This document shows, in pieces, positions 51,642-58,638 of a DNA stretch of 64,000 nt. The stretch's first letter is position 1; every line of letters begins with the position of its first letter. The stretch is from Tahibacter soli (lineage in GTDB: Bacteria > Pseudomonadota > Gammaproteobacteria > Xanthomonadales > Rhodanobacteraceae), in contig NZ_JAOVZO020000018.1 in the NCBI RefSeq assembly GCF_025717065.2, positions 1,240,001 through 1,304,000 of the forward strand, written 5' to 3'. A program made the translations under genes and the position numbers. Under the pieces are notes generated by a model, which was not told the origin of the DNA, searched no databases, and saw nothing but the letters and a program-made list of their open reading frames with translations.

Positions 51642-52139
51642 TCAGCGGCCGTGTTCGGCGTAGGGCGTCGTCGTGCCGTCGCGCCCCACGAGCTCGACGG
51701 TATACGGCTGCACGCGGCCGTCCGGCAGTTCCATGCCGGGCGAGCCCGCCGGCATGCCCGGCACCGTCAACCCCTTCGCGTCGGGCTTCTCGGCGAGCAG
51801 GCGCTTGACGTCGTCGAGCGGCACGTGGCCTTCGATGAAGTAGCCGCCGACTTCGGCCGTGTGGCACGAGCCTTTCGCGTACGGCACGCCGACGCGCTGC
51901 TTGACCGGACTCATGTCTTCGATCTCGCGCACGGTCACGACGAAGCCGGCCTTGCGCGCGTGCTCGACCCACAGGCCGCAGCAGCCGCAGGTGGGGCTCT
52001 TGTGCACGATCATTTCCGGCAGTGCCGCCGTGCCGGGCTTCGACGGCGCGGGCTTGTCGGCGTATGCCGGCATCGCGGCGAAGAGCGCGAATGCGAGCGC
52101 CGCACGGCGGGCGAGGGGATTCTTCCAGAAAGAAACCAT
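51642..52139 (-). CDS. DUF411 metal-binding exported protein
   Basis: This 165-residue protein has a signal peptide (LARRAALAFALFAAMPAYA, 8-27), then MIVHKSPTCGCCGLWVEHARKAGF, the DUF411 start with a CxCC motif, and CHTAEVGGYFIEGHVPLDDVKRLL, which carries a further Cys/His. DUF411 proteins occur in copper-resistance clusters and resemble a thioredoxin-like metal-binding fold. Its stop/start region abuts the SnoaL-like gene. It is the last gene of the copper operon. Confidence 0.88.
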   Translation of the reverse strand: MVSFWKNPLARRAALAFALFAAMPAYADKPAPSKPGTAALPEMIVHKSPTCGCCGLWVEHARKAGFVVTVREIEDMSPVKQRVGVPYAKGSCHTAEVGGYFIEGHVPLDDVKRLLAEKPDAKGLTVPGMPAGSPGMELPDGRVQPYTVELVGRDGTTTPYAEHGR

Positions 52140-52609
52140 TACTTTTCTCCGGTTTTGTCGGGTCGCGACGACCAGTGGATATGCACGATGCGCCAGCCGT
52201 CCGGCGTCTGCGCGAGCACCATCGTTTCGGTGCTCAGGAGCTTCACGGGCTTGCCTTTCGACACGGCTGCGACGCGCGACTCGCTGCCGACCCACGCGAG
52301 CGCGCCGCGCGCCTTCGCGGTGCGCCATACCGGCGTCACCGTCGCGCCGCGCAGGAACTCGGCGTCCGCGCCGAGGTGATGCGCCGCGTATTCGTCGCGC
52401 GACCGCTCGACGCCGCCGCTTTCGAGGATCGTCGCTGCGGGATCGAGCAGGTTCAGCGCGACCGCGGTATCGCCCGACGCGAGCGCCTTGCCGAACGCGT
52501 CGACCACGGCGACCGGCGCGGCGGCGTTCGCGTCGATGTCCGCCGCGTACGCGAAACCGCCGGACACGGCGAGCGCGATGATAAAAACACGACTTTTCCA
52601 CGACGACAT
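52139..52609 (-). CDS. Exported SnoaL/DUF4440-like protein
   Basis: This 156-residue protein is chosen from ATG 52609, six bases after GGAGG; an ATG two codons earlier (52615) is too close to the SD. Signal peptide FIIALAVSGGFAYAA. Mature part PVAVVDAFGKALASGDTAVA then LDPAATILESGGVERSRDEY and the end GWRIVHIHWSSRP are the NTF2-like SnoaL/DUF4440 fold. Such proteins bind small ligands; in this operon a copper- or stress-related role is inferred. Confidence 0.82.
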   Translation of the reverse strand: MSSWKSRVFIIALAVSGGFAYAADIDANAAAPVAVVDAFGKALASGDTAVALNLLDPAATILESGGVERSRDEYAAHHLGADAEFLRGATVTPVWRTAKARGALAWVGSESRVAAVSKGKPVKLLSTETMVLAQTPDGWRIVHIHWSSRPDKTGEK

Positions 52610-52611
52610 GC

Positions 52612-54024
52612 TCATCCTCCGTGCTTGGAATGGTCCATGACCGCAGGTTCGGGCGGCGTCGCATCCGGCGCTGCCGGACGTTTCTGCGTTGCCGGCCCGT
52701 ATGGCGTGCGGCGGTGCGGGCTGCCGAAGTCCGGGTCGGAACTCACGCGGCGCGCGAGCTTGTCCTTCGGATAGCGGTACCAGCCCGGATCGCGGTAGTC
52801 GTCGGGCGACTGGTCGTCGCGCACCTTGAGCACCGTGAACATGCCGCCCATCTCGATCGGTCCGAACTGGCCGTCGCCGGCCATCATCGCGAGCGTGTTC
52901 TCCGGGCCTCGCATGCCCGCCGCGACGTGCGTCGCATGCTCGCTCATGCCGTCCTTGCCCATCGCCATGTAGCCCGGCAGCATCTGCCGGATCTGCGCCT
53001 CGACGCCGCGCTGGTCGACGCCGACCGTGTTCGGAATCTCGTGCCCCATCGGCCCCATCGTGTGGTGCGACATGTGACAGTGCAGCGCCCAGTCGCCCGG
53101 TTCCGTCGCGACGAATTCGAAGTCGCGCATCTGGCCGACGCCGACGATCTCGGTCACCTCGCGCCGCCACTGTTCGCGCGGCCAGCGGCCGGCGTCGGAG
53201 CCCGTCACCCAGAACGGGTTGCTGTGCAGGTGGATCGGGTGGTTCCACATCGAGAGATTCCCGACGCGCAGCCGCAGGCGTTCGCCGGTGCGCATGACGA
53301 GCGGGTCGATCGCCGGAAACACCTTCGAGTTGAACGTCCACAGGTCGAAGTCCTGCATCACGCTCGGGTCGGGCCGGTAGGTGCCCGGATGCAGCGCCCA
53401 GTTGTGCAGCAGGATCGCGTAGTCGCGGTCGATCGGCACGTCTTCGCCGTTCTTCGGATGGATGATGAACAGGCCCATCATGCCGAACGCCATCTGCGTC
53501 ATCTCGTCGGCGTGCGGGTGGTACATGTGCGTGCCGTGCTGTTTCAGCGTGTACTCGTACACATAGGTTTCGCCCGGCCCGATCGCGCGCTGGTTGAGGC
53601 CGGCGATGCCGTCGTAGCCGTTCGGCAGGTCGATGCCGTGCCAGTGAACGGTCGTCGGTTCGTTCAACCGGTTGGTGACGAAGATGCGCACGACGTCGCC
53701 TTCGACCGCCTCGATCGTCGGCCCCGGCGTCGTGCCGTTGTAGCCCCAGCACTTCGCGCGCGAGCCCGGCGCGAATTCGTGTTCCACTTCCTCGGCCACG
53801 AGGTGGAATTCCTTGACGCCGCCGTTCATGCGGTGCGGCAAGGTCCAGCCGTTGAGCGTCTGCACGGGCTTGTAGCCTTGCGCGGTGCGACCGGTGCGCG
53901 GCGGCGCGGGTTCCGCACCGTGTCCGGCCGGATGCTGCGCTTGTGCGGTGCGCAGATGGGTCGCGGCGACGAGCCCCGCGCCGCCCGCGCCGATGTATTG
54001 CAGCAGTTCGCGTCGTGTGGTCAT
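52612..54024 (-). CDS. Multicopper oxidase, exported
   Basis: This 470-residue protein starts with a Tat-type leader (TTRRELLQYIGAGGAGLVAA). Copper ligands are conserved in sets: VHWHGIDLPNG, MYHPHADEM, NHPIHLHSNPFWV and ALHCHMSHHTMGPMG. Between them are the usual beta-sandwich repeats. The His/Met-rich C-terminus (VMDHSKHGG) adds a metal-binding tail like the TolC-type neighbour. Multicopper oxidases of this kind oxidise Cu(I) and phenols, giving copper tolerance in the periplasm. The ATG overlaps the upstream gene's stop by four bases. Confidence 0.9.
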   Translation of the reverse strand: MTTRRELLQYIGAGGAGLVAATHLRTAQAQHPAGHGAEPAPPRTGRTAQGYKPVQTLNGWTLPHRMNGGVKEFHLVAEEVEHEFAPGSRAKCWGYNGTTPGPTIEAVEGDVVRIFVTNRLNEPTTVHWHGIDLPNGYDGIAGLNQRAIGPGETYVYEYTLKQHGTHMYHPHADEMTQMAFGMMGLFIIHPKNGEDVPIDRDYAILLHNWALHPGTYRPDPSVMQDFDLWTFNSKVFPAIDPLVMRTGERLRLRVGNLSMWNHPIHLHSNPFWVTGSDAGRWPREQWRREVTEIVGVGQMRDFEFVATEPGDWALHCHMSHHTMGPMGHEIPNTVGVDQRGVEAQIRQMLPGYMAMGKDGMSEHATHVAAGMRGPENTLAMMAGDGQFGPIEMGGMFTVLKVRDDQSPDDYRDPGWYRYPKDKLARRVSSDPDFGSPHRRTPYGPATQKRPAAPDATPPEPAVMDHSKHGG

Positions 54025-55616
54025 CGATGGTCTCCGTGTTCGTCGTGCTTTGCGTCGTCTTGCGTGGCCTTCGGCGCCGGCCCGGAATGATCCATCCTGG
54101 AATGGTCCATCTTCGAGTGGTCCATCTTGGCGTGGTCCGCCTCGCCCGGGTCCGGCTTGGAGTGATCCATCGTCGAATGATCCACGCCGCCGTGACCTTC
54201 GCCGGCCTGCGGCGGCGCGACGATCGCCTCGACGCCGATCGTGCGTTCGCCGATCGCGGTTTCGCTCGGCAGGCGCGTGCCGATCGCGCGCGCGAGGTCC
54301 ACGCGGGCGAGCCAGTAGTCGCGCACGGCTTCGAGATACCCCTGGTAGGCGTCGTATTCCTGCTGCTTGGTGAGCAGCAGTTCGAACGCGCCGATCAGCA
54401 TGTAGTTGAAGCGTTCGAGCTGGCGCGCGACCGCGGCTTCGCGCTGCGGCACGAGCGCGTCGCGATAGTCCTGCGCGATGCCGCGCATCGCCGCCACGCG
54501 TTCGACGCCGAGCCGCACGTCGTTGTCGATCGCAAGCTCGAGCTGCGCGAGATCGGCGCGCGAGATTTCGAGCTGCGCCTGCGCGCGCGCGATCGCGGCC
54601 TGGCCCTGGTTGAACAGCGGCAGCGCGAGCGACAGCGTCGGGCCGGTCACGCGTTTCGCGCCGGTTTCGGTTTCCGTTTCGACGCCGACTTCCACGCTGC
54701 CGAGCAGGCGCCAGCGCCGCGCGACGCCGAGCGCGTCGGACAGGATCTCGACCTCGCGCCGCGCGGCCGACAAGTCGAGCCGTTGCGCATGCGCGAGCTT
54801 CAGCAACGCGTCGAGATCGTCCTCGGCGGCGACCGGCGAGGCGAGCGGTACGTCGAGCCGCCAAGCCTGGCTTTGCGCACCCGACAGGCCCATGCGCGCG
54901 TTGAGTGCGAGGCGGGCACGCGTCGCTTCGGCCTGCGCGCTCGTCGCCGCGATGCGCGCCTGGCTCGCCGCGGCCTGTTCGAGTTTGAGCTGCAGCGCGT
55001 TGATGTTGCCCGCGTCGTAGAAGCGCTGCGCGAGTTCGGCCGATGCGGCCGCCGCCTTCGAGACGGCCGCGCGCATCGCGGCCACCTGTTCGGCGCCGGC
55101 CGCGGCGTACCAGTCGCGTTCGGTGTCGGCGCCGAGGTCGACCAGCGCGTTGGCGATCGTCTGCTGCGCGCGCACGTATTCGGCCTCGGCCAGACGACGC
55201 CGCGACGGCAGCAGCAACAGGTCGGCGAGCGGCGCGCCGAGTTCCGTCGTCGTCTTGCGCACGCCGTCGGCCTGCGCGGTCGATACCGCGAGCGTGGGAT
55301 TGCCGATGCGGCTGGCTTCGACCACGTCGGCCTGGGCGATGCCGAGTTCGGCGTAGCGCGCCGCGATTTGCGGGTTGCGCAGTTGCGCGAGCGCGAACGC
55401 CGATGACGGCGTCAGCGGCGCGGCGACGAGTTCGGCGACGCGCGCGTCGATCGCCGCGCGGCCGGCGGGGTCGGTACGCCACGCGAAGGCGCTCGGCAGG
55501 CGCTGCGCCACCAGTTGTTCCACCTGGTCGGCGCCGTCGCGGCGCGATACGGAGACGCAGCCGGCGAGCCACGCCAGGGCGACCACCAGGGGCAGTCGCG
55601 TGAGAGTTCGTTCCAT
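54021..55616 (-). CDS. TolC/CusC-type outer-membrane efflux lipoprotein with metal-binding tail
   Basis: This 531-residue protein has a lipobox (LAWLAGC, Cys20) so it is lipid-anchored. Two copies of the OEP domain give helical segments such as ALAQLRNPQIAARYAELGIA and LALPLFNQGQAAIARAQAQLE. The last 60 residues are a His/Met/Asp-rich copper-binding tail made of MDHSK/R/T repeats. In a Cus-type system it would be the outer-membrane channel, but no inner pump gene is nearby. Its last four bases overlap the oxidase gene's start. Confidence 0.85.
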   Translation of the reverse strand: MERTLTRLPLVVALAWLAGCVSVSRRDGADQVEQLVAQRLPSAFAWRTDPAGRAAIDARVAELVAAPLTPSSAFALAQLRNPQIAARYAELGIAQADVVEASRIGNPTLAVSTAQADGVRKTTTELGAPLADLLLLPSRRRLAEAEYVRAQQTIANALVDLGADTERDWYAAAGAEQVAAMRAAVSKAAAASAELAQRFYDAGNINALQLKLEQAAASQARIAATSAQAEATRARLALNARMGLSGAQSQAWRLDVPLASPVAAEDDLDALLKLAHAQRLDLSAARREVEILSDALGVARRWRLLGSVEVGVETETETGAKRVTGPTLSLALPLFNQGQAAIARAQAQLEISRADLAQLELAIDNDVRLGVERVAAMRGIAQDYRDALVPQREAAVARQLERFNYMLIGAFELLLTKQQEYDAYQGYLEAVRDYWLARVDLARAIGTRLPSETAIGERTIGVEAIVAPPQAGEGHGGVDHSTMDHSKPDPGEADHAKMDHSKMDHSRMDHSGPAPKATQDDAKHDEHGDHR

Positions 55617-55736
55617 CGTAAGACTCGATCGTCGGCATGCGCGGCGTCGGCACGGAGCCGAGCCTGCGGCATGCACAGGAAAGGGCGCGTCGACGACGCG
55701 CGGTCGGCGTTCACGACCTGCGCGAGCAGGCCGGAA

Positions 55737-56135
55737 TCAGACGATGGGGGGTCGGAGCGCGACCGCGTAGCGCACGGTCGCGACATGCAGCGCGATCGGC
55801 AGGGCGGTGCGGGAATCCGCCGCGTACGGCGCGGACAGGCCGTTCGCGGGTACGTTCGCGGCGAGCAGGCAGCCGCAGAGGCATTGACCGTGATTGCAGC
55901 AGTTGCCGTGCTTGCCGCCGTGGTCGGCGGCCGGCGCGAGGTGTTTGGACCCGGCGTATTCGGAAACGGGTTGTTCGGAAACGTCGCCGGCTTCGCTTTC
56001 GTGACACGAGCCTTCGTGATCGGCGCTCTGCGCCGCGGCCGGCACGCCGCCGTGATGCGCCATGGCAACGGGCGCGAAAAACCCGTTGAGGCACAGCACG
56101 CAGGCGAGCAGGAGGCGAACGGCGAGACGCAGCAC
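55737..56135 (-). CDS. copL: CopL-family metal-binding regulatory protein
   Basis: This 132-residue protein starts at a GTG (56135). Hydrophobic signal-like segment (VRLLLACVLCLNGFFAPVAMA) then His/Cys-rich region: HHGG, ADHEGSCHES, then HGNCCNHGQCLCGCLLA. The Cys-rich CxCGC pattern is that of CopL, which in Xanthomonas sits upstream of copAB and is needed for copper-induced expression. The operon that follows here is likewise of copper type. A leader-peptide role has been suggested for CopL; not decidable here. Confidence 0.8.
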   Translation of the reverse strand: MLRLAVRLLLACVLCLNGFFAPVAMAHHGGVPAAAQSADHEGSCHESEAGDVSEQPVSEYAGSKHLAPAADHGGKHGNCCNHGQCLCGCLLAANVPANGLSAPYAADSRTALPIALHVATVRYAVALRPPIV

Positions 56136-56227
56136 GACGGTTCCGACGACGAAGACGGCGCATAGACTGCGCGCCGATCGTCAAAGTTTCAAGGCGTTGC
56201 GCGCTTTTTTGCGACAGTGCGAAAGAT

Positions 56228-56262
56228 CCGCAGGCCGCCCAGGGTGAGAGGGCGGCCTGCGG
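56228..56262. other. Strong hairpin upstream of copL
   Basis: CCGCAGGCCGCCC-AGGGTGAGA-GGGCGGCCTGCGG is a perfect 13-bp stem with a 9-nt loop, 93 bp upstream of the copL start. No T-run follows on either strand. It may be a transcript-structure element or a mark of an ancient repeat; no homologue is seen elsewhere in the window. Confidence 0.55.
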
Positions 56263-56532
56263 CGAACCGTGTCGTGGCCTACACGGTCGGTACCGCGCGG
56301 CGGCACTGCGGGCGCCGCCGACGGGGTCTGCGCTGCGAATCGGAGGGAGAAGCTGGGGGGAGAATCGCGGCGCATCCCGTGCCCTGAAGTATCCGCGGCG
56401 GCGCCGTCGCGGACATCACCGATTCATCACAGCGGCATTCGGTTTCCCTGTCATTTGTATAACGTCTGCCTTTCGTTGCGTGTTCGGCGGATGTACGAGC
56501 GCCGTCGCGCCGTCGGGTTCGCGCTGCATCGC
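56263..56532. other. Non-coding stretch between copL and the yjfI operon
   Basis: This is part of the 494-bp gap between the divergent copL (minus) and yjfI (plus) genes. Apart from the hairpin at 56228-56262 and the tandem TATGTCG elements at 56533-56561, I see no gene; frames that open here are composition artefacts. It includes some lower-GC patches (CATTTGTATAACG) suitable for promoters. Confidence 0.4.
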
Positions 56533-56561
56533 GTCATATTATGTCGTTGACATAGTATGTC
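56533..56561 (+). promoter_or_regulatory. Paired TATGTC palindromes, candidate operator/promoter of the membrane-stress operon
   Basis: GACATA-G-TATGTC at 56549-56561 is a perfect palindrome and GTCATATTATGTC lies 16 bp upstream. TTGACA (56548-56553) could serve as a -35 box about 80 bp upstream of the yjfI start, so a bound regulator would overlap the promoter. The region is unusually A/T rich for this genome. Confidence 0.5.
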
Positions 56562-56629
56562 GCGGCCCGTTAGTTTCGAGGCCGTCAGGAAGCAGGTTCG
56601 TGGGGATGGCCGACGGGGAAGGAGGACGC

Positions 56630-57055
56630 ATGCCGAGCCGGCGCAAGCTCGTATCGTTGGTGAGTGCCTCGGTGCCGCGGCTGCGGCGGCAGCTGGCGAT
56701 CGACGCGATCGACGTCGCGTCCGTCCCCGGCGAAGTGCCGGTCGTCGAAATCGGCTTTCCGGGCAGCGAGCGCCTGTCGATCTACGTCACCGATGCCACA
56801 AGCCAGCTTTTGTGCATCTGCTATTTGTGGCGCGACGCCGACGTCAAGCCGCGCCGGCGCGCCCGGCTTCTCGAAACGCTGCTCGATCTCAACCCGAGCG
56901 TGCCGCTGTCGGCGTTCGGCCGCATCGGCGAACACTTCGTGCTCGTCGGCGCGCTCGGCCCCGGCGCCACCGCGGACGACATGGCGCTGGAACTGGCGAC
57001 CTTGTCGGACAACGCGCGCGACGCGATCGCGACGCTCGCCGAATTCCTGGAGTAG
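56630..57055 (+). CDS. yjfI: YjfI family protein (DUF2170)
   Basis: This 141-residue protein starts at ATG 56630 after GGAAGGAGG; an earlier start would add unrelated residues. Opening RRKLVSLVSASVPRLRRQLA, then VPVVEIGFPGSERLSIYVTD, with LLCICYLWRDADVKPRRRARL and GRIGEHFVLVGALGP, is the DUF2170/YjfI pattern. In E. coli YjfI lies in an operon with a PspA-like YjfJ. It is the first gene of the cassette here; the next gene starts 4 bp after its stop. Confidence 0.85.
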   Translation: MPSRRKLVSLVSASVPRLRRQLAIDAIDVASVPGEVPVVEIGFPGSERLSIYVTDATSQLLCICYLWRDADVKPRRRARLLETLLDLNPSVPLSAFGRIGEHFVLVGALGPGATADDMALELATLSDNARDAIATLAEFLE

Positions 57056-57059
57056 GGCG

Positions 57060-57617
57060 ATGGCCTGGTGGGACGACATACTCGGCATGCTCAAGGACGA
57101 GTTCGCAGCGAACGCCAAGCCGGCCGCGCACGCCGAACCCGCGTCGATGCGGCAGGCGCAGAACCTGTTGCGGCGCACGTCGCGCGAACTCGTGGCCGCG
57201 CGCACGCGCGCCGACGCGCTGCGCAAGCGCCTGGCGCGCACGCAGGCCGATCTCGATGCGCTGACGCGTACGCAGAACAACCCGCGCTACCGCGAACGCT
57301 TGGCCGCGCTCGCGCAGTCGATCGCCGCCGAAAGCGCCGCCGCCGGCGGCTTCGCCGCGCACATCGCGCAGATCGATGCGCTGCACGACGGCGTCGAACG
57401 GCAGTTGCGGCAGTTCGAGCGCGACGTCGCGATGGCGCGCAGCGCGCATGCGGCACGCGAAGCCACGAGCGCGGCCGCGCGCAAGCGCGCGGCCGCGCGG
57501 CCGACTCCCGGCGCCGAGCCGGGTTTCAGGCGCAAGCGTCCCGACGCGGTCATGCAGCGGCTCAAGGATCTGCCGCCGCGCGCGAAAACCGCAAAAAAGC
57601 CGCGGGCGCCGCGATGA
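57060..57617 (+). CDS. PspA/IM30-like coiled-coil protein
   Basis: This is a 185-residue protein, mainly coiled coil: MAWWDDILGMLKDEFAANAK (amphipathic membrane-binding start), then heptad-rich QNLLRRTSRELVAARTRADA and LRKRLARTQADLDALTRTQN, and a basic tail. Gene order beside yjfI and a flotillin agrees with the PspA/YjfJ position, yet it is shorter than PspA (about 222) and has little direct motif. Likely peripheral membrane protein. ATG 57060 is four bases after yjfI; stop overlaps the next start (ATGA). Confidence 0.6.
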   Translation: MAWWDDILGMLKDEFAANAKPAAHAEPASMRQAQNLLRRTSRELVAARTRADALRKRLARTQADLDALTRTQNNPRYRERLAALAQSIAAESAAAGGFAAHIAQIDALHDGVERQLRQFERDVAMARSAHAAREATSAAARKRAAARPTPGAEPGFRRKRPDAVMQRLKDLPPRAKTAKKPRAPR

Positions 57618-57967
57618 AGACCGAACGCCTGCCGACGAGCTGGCGTTCCGCGCAGCCGGCGCTGCGCGCGGTGCAGGTCGCGTTCGACGTTTCGGAAACC
57701 GTGCTGCGCGAAATCCGCGCCGCGGCGTACGAATCCAACCTTTCCAATTCCGACCAGGTTCGGGTCGTGCTCGGTCTGTCGTTGATCCGACAGGCCAAGC
57801 GCCCGCGCCTGACCGTCAGCCTGAGCGCGGACGACTACCGCCAGCTCGGCCGTCGCTACGGCCTCGATCCCGACGACTCGCTCGCGATCAAGGAACGCGT
57901 GATGGCCGAACTGCTGGCGTTCGCGTCCGAGCGTGGCGCCAAGCGCAAGAGGAAATCCCAGACATGA
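57614..57967 (+). CDS. Unrecognised small basic protein of the membrane-stress cassette
   Basis: This is a 117-residue protein overlapping both neighbours by four bases. Begins SWRSAQPALRAVQVAFDVSE, then LREIRAAAYESNLSNSDQVR and VVLGLSLIRQ, a segment resembling a ribbon-helix-helix-type DNA-binding or small alpha/beta fold, then LSADDYRQLGRRYGLDPDDS. The C-terminus is Lys/Arg rich (GAKRKRKSQ). Might be a regulator or adapter of the cassette; the RHH suggestion is weak. Confidence 0.6.
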   Translation: MKTERLPTSWRSAQPALRAVQVAFDVSETVLREIRAAAYESNLSNSDQVRVVLGLSLIRQAKRPRLTVSLSADDYRQLGRRYGLDPDDSLAIKERVMAELLAFASERGAKRKRKSQT

Positions 57968-58590
57968 CGTTCGTTTACGTGTTGACGCACTATCCGGGCA
58001 TGGTGCCGACGGTGCTGGTCGGTGTATTGATGGTGTTCTGGCTGCTCGTGATCGCCGGGCTGTTCGACTTCGAGTCGGTCGGCCCCGACTGGCTCGGCGA
58101 CGCCGACCTCTCGCACGACGGCGACGTCGGCGCGCCGGCCGTGCTCGCCGCGCTCGGACTCGACCGCCTGCCGTTTTCGGTCGTCGTCACCGCGATCGCC
58201 GTGTGGTGGTGGCTGCTGACGATGCTCGCATCGCCGCTGCTGGCGTGGCTGCCGCTGCCGACGTGGCTCGCCGGCAGCGTGCTGCTGTTCGCCGCGTTCG
58301 CCGCGAGCGTGCCGCTCGCGGCGCTGACGTTGCGGCCGCTCAAGCCGATCTTCATCGTGCACGAAGCCGCGCAGCAGGCCAGCGCGATCGGCAAGGTGTG
58401 CCGCATCGTCACCTCGAGCGTCGAGGAAAACTTCGGCCAGGCCGAAGTGGAGATCGAAGCGGGCAACCGCATCCGCGTGCAGGTGTGCGCGACCGAGCCG
58501 AACCGGCTCGCGAAAGATTCGCGCGCGCTGATCATCGAGCACGACAAATTACGGAACAGATATCTGGTCGCGGAGTACGACGGTCCGTAA
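57964..58590 (+). CDS. yqiJ: YqiJ-like membrane protein with OB fold
   Basis: This 208-residue protein has nearly the same length as E. coli YqiJ (209). Two or three N-terminal membrane helices (VLVGVLMVFWLLVIAGLFDF, in 17-37; FSVVVTAIAVWWWLLTMLAS; LPTWLAGSVLLFAAFAAS) and a C-terminal OB-fold, NfeD-like (GKVCRIVTSSVEENFGQAEV). It is paired with flotillin in yqiJK-type operons, where NfeD-like proteins help shape membrane microdomains. Gene order supports it: it precedes flotillin by 48 bp. Confidence 0.85.
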   Translation: MTFVYVLTHYPGMVPTVLVGVLMVFWLLVIAGLFDFESVGPDWLGDADLSHDGDVGAPAVLAALGLDRLPFSVVVTAIAVWWWLLTMLASPLLAWLPLPTWLAGSVLLFAAFAASVPLAALTLRPLKPIFIVHEAAQQASAIGKVCRIVTSSVEENFGQAEVEIEAGNRIRVQVCATEPNRLAKDSRALIIEHDKLRNRYLVAEYDGP

Positions 58591-58638
58591 CGGTCCGGCA
58601 GCGACGCCCTTTCACGCATACCACCAAGAGCAACGACC

